DNA from: Coptodactyla brooksi
Lineage: Eukaryota > Arthropoda > Insecta > Coleoptera > Scarabaeidae
Direction of reading: 5' to 3'
Length of the DNA stretch: 26,825 bases
Assembly: GCA_033557675.1 (NCBI GenBank)
Contig: JAWQRM010000197.1
Coordinates: 1-26,825, forward strand
Position 1 is the first letter of the stretch; the number at the start of each line of letters is the position of its first letter. The translations under genes and the position numbers were made by a program. Shown here one piece after another: positions 26,401-26,825 of the stretch. A model generated the notes under the pieces. It was given only the letters and a program-made list of their open reading frames with translations. It searched no databases and had not been told where the DNA came from.

Positions 26401-26825
26401 CCCATAATTTGCTTGAAACTGATTTAATGGACTTGAAATTTTCCATGGATGTGAATTAGCACATTTCACATAAAATGTGTTACTCTTATATGATTTTTTT
26501 AGTTAATTAATAACTAATTCAAATCTATTCTACTTTTCTATTATTCGGTTTTCGAAGCAGTTTTCAATTTTTGCTGATTGTTTGCCATCTAATCAACACA
26601 CCGGGACATAAAAGTGAGTTATCTTAATAATTTCTACTCGAATGGGACTCACCGCTACCAGGTCTTGTAGCGGTGTAGAGGACTTGTAGGTCTAGTAAAC
26701 TCATCTCTCAGCAGTTCTATGACTCACATGAAGTTGTAGTACAAGTTTCCTTGGTCAAATTGTATCAGAAACTGATGGATATTCAGATATGTTTTGTCCA
26801 TGTTAGAATGGTTTCGATGTGATTG
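26401..26825. other. AT-rich end of window; one short hairpin
   Basis: No coding motif was recognised. accgctac (26651-26658) and gtagcggt (26667-26674) form an 8-bp perfect hairpin with an eight-base loop. If the Harbinger element continues, its decayed core should be here, but I cannot read it. Confidence 0.4.

Noticed and set aside
1..26825. CRISPR array, bacterial operon, integron or phage features
   Set aside because: No regularly spaced identical repeats, no ribosome-binding-site-led gene strings, and all recognisable proteins are eukaryotic transposable-element types.

Overview
This window reads as AT-rich intergenic or heterochromatic DNA from an animal, most likely an insect. The evidence is low GC, no operon-like packing, no long intact ORF, and a dense mix of decayed transposable elements of families common in insect genomes. 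I cannot name the species or order. I found no intact host gene and no convincing RNA gene apart from decayed ribozyme-like motifs. All family calls come from reading translated motifs by eye; no database search was run.

Layout, left to right. 1-850 (minus): a Tc1-like transposase split by a 271-bp poly-A retroposon with a 12-bp target duplication. 980-1490 (minus): a Ty3/gypsy-type integrase core. 1519-2700 (minus): a Jockey-like reverse transcriptase. 2741-4147: mostly unassigned, with a hammerhead-like motif. 4148-6110: a pogo-like transposase flanked by two inverted copies of a roughly 200-240-bp repeat and interrupted by a 229-bp MITE with a TA duplication. 6186-7305 (minus): a Penelope-like N-terminal fragment, then a DUF4817/Tc1-mariner transposase with an ACAGGGTGTTCG end. 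7306-7812: a repeat that returns inverted at 14160. 8141-8805: a CENP-B/Tigger-like transposase. 8980-11125: two Penelope-like fragments head to head, each with a GIY-YIG region. 11130-13480: nothing recognised. 13816-14160: a piggyBac-like N-terminal fragment. 14400-15185: an imperfect tandem array.

15190-18568 holds the most complete element, a CR1/L2-like non-LTR retrotransposon (SGNH-like ORF1 remnant, endonuclease, reverse transcriptase, ATT-repeat tail). It seems to sit inside the tandem-array repeat, which resumes at 18580. Then follow a second, better hammerhead-like motif (19378), a mariner C-terminal fragment (20435-20790), a Bel/Pao integrase scrap (21325-21585), a piggyBac transposase with all three catalytic aspartates replaced (21692-22820), a GC-richer RTE-like reverse transcriptase (24185-25535, minus), and the 5' end of a PIF/Harbinger element with a HARBI1-like remnant (25951-26400).

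The genes do not work together as a pathway. The window is a layered record of insertions, and the insertion order can be read in several places. The least expected signals are three Penelope-type hammerhead-like motifs, the paired inverted repeats, and catalytic-residue loss in several unrelated transposases.
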